From assembly GCA_027485365.1 (NCBI GenBank), contig JAIXRD010000119.1, positions 1-7,025 on the forward strand: DNA of 7,025 bases. The letters are read 5' to 3'. The notes beneath the pieces are model-generated. The model worked only from the letters and a program-made list of their open reading frames with translations. It was not told the DNA's origin and searched no databases. Shown here piece after piece: positions 6,818 to 7,025 of this stretch (the stretch's first letter is position 1; every line of letters starts with the position of its first letter). A program made the position numbers and the translations under genes. Source of the stretch: Cryomorphaceae bacterium (GTDB lineage: Bacteria; Bacteroidota; Bacteroidia; Flavobacteriales_D; Crocinitomicaceae).

Positions 6818-7025
6818 TTGAATCTTGAAGGGAAACATATCGTTGTTTTGGGTGCCGCTGAAAGTGGCATCGGTGCTGCAGTCTTGGCAAAGGTCAAAGG
6901 ACTGGATGTCTTTGTGTCGGATGCCGGGGAAATTAAAGCGTCAGCAAAAGCAGAATTGATTTCCTATGCCATTGAATTTGAAGAAAATGGACATACACCA
7001 GCGCGCGTTCTGAGCGCAGATGTGG
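6818..7025 (+). CDS. murD: UDP-N-acetylmuramoylalanine--D-glutamate ligase MurD, N-terminal fragment
   Basis: Partial gene: 69 codons are visible before the right edge. The product starts (M)NLEGKHIVVLGAAESGIGAA and continues VLAKVKGLDVFVSDAGEI, which is the N-terminal Rossmann-like UDP-binding domain of MurD: a beta strand, the glycine turn G-A-A-E-S-G, a helix and a second strand ending in SD. MurD adds D-glutamate to UDP-MurNAc-L-Ala in the cytoplasm, the step before MurE. The start is TTG at 6818-6820, immediately after the mraY TAA. The frame is the same as mraY, so no start further upstream is possible, and no in-frame ATG occurs in the visible part; the TTG also gives the expected N-terminal length. 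The glycine turn is more often GAGESG in relatives, so the GAA version is a small deviation. The central ATPase domain lies outside the window. Confidence 0.9.
   Translation, partial: MNLEGKHIVVLGAAESGIGAAVLAKVKGLDVFVSDAGEIKASAKAELISYAIEFEENGHTPARVLSADV

Noticed and set aside
1..7025. Search for a novel system: CRISPR arrays, tRNA or rRNA genes, insertion sequences, riboswitches, toxin-antitoxin pairs, terminators
   Set aside because: Nothing seen. The window is almost fully occupied by core dcw genes with intact motifs, overlapping ends and no sign of transfer.

Overview
The window is the start of a division and cell wall (dcw) cluster from a member of the Bacteroidota, probably a Flavobacteriia-like lineage; the genus cannot be named from the sequence alone. 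Four things support this. The gene order is mraZ-rsmH-ftsL-ftsI-murE-mraY-murD. The FtsL-like protein is of the short Bacteroidota type with one membrane segment. FtsI carries a C-terminal PASTA domain and MraY has a long loop between its membrane segments. Clear Shine-Dalgarno sequences are mostly absent before the start codons.

Layout: positions 1-104 hold the first 34 codons of a minus-strand EamA-type membrane transporter that runs off the left edge. Positions 105-296 are a short AT-rich divergent intergenic region. It carries two pairs of TGG boxes with exact 10-bp spacing: one pair faces the transporter (minus strand) and the other faces mraZ (plus strand). They resemble the TGGGN-N5-TGGGN operators known for MraZ. 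From 297 to the right edge there is one tightly packed plus-strand operon: mraZ, rsmH, ftsL-like, ftsI, murE, mraY and the first 69 codons of murD. Neighbouring genes overlap by 11, 4, 8 and 4 bases, then are separated by 2 and 0 bases. I see no terminator or internal promoter gap between them.

How the genes work together: MraZ is the likely autoregulator of the cluster. RsmH methylates 16S rRNA. The FtsL-like protein and FtsI belong to the septal divisome, FtsI being the septal peptidoglycan transpeptidase. MurE adds meso-diaminopimelate to the UDP-MurNAc dipeptide, MurD adds D-Glu one step earlier, and MraY moves the finished pentapeptide precursor onto the lipid carrier to give lipid I.

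This is a conserved core locus and I found no novel system. The points most worth a second look are the mirrored MraZ-type boxes, which may bring the divergent transporter under MraZ control; a degenerate second PASTA-like repeat in FtsI; and a murD start at TTG that directly abuts, in the same frame, the mraY stop codon.
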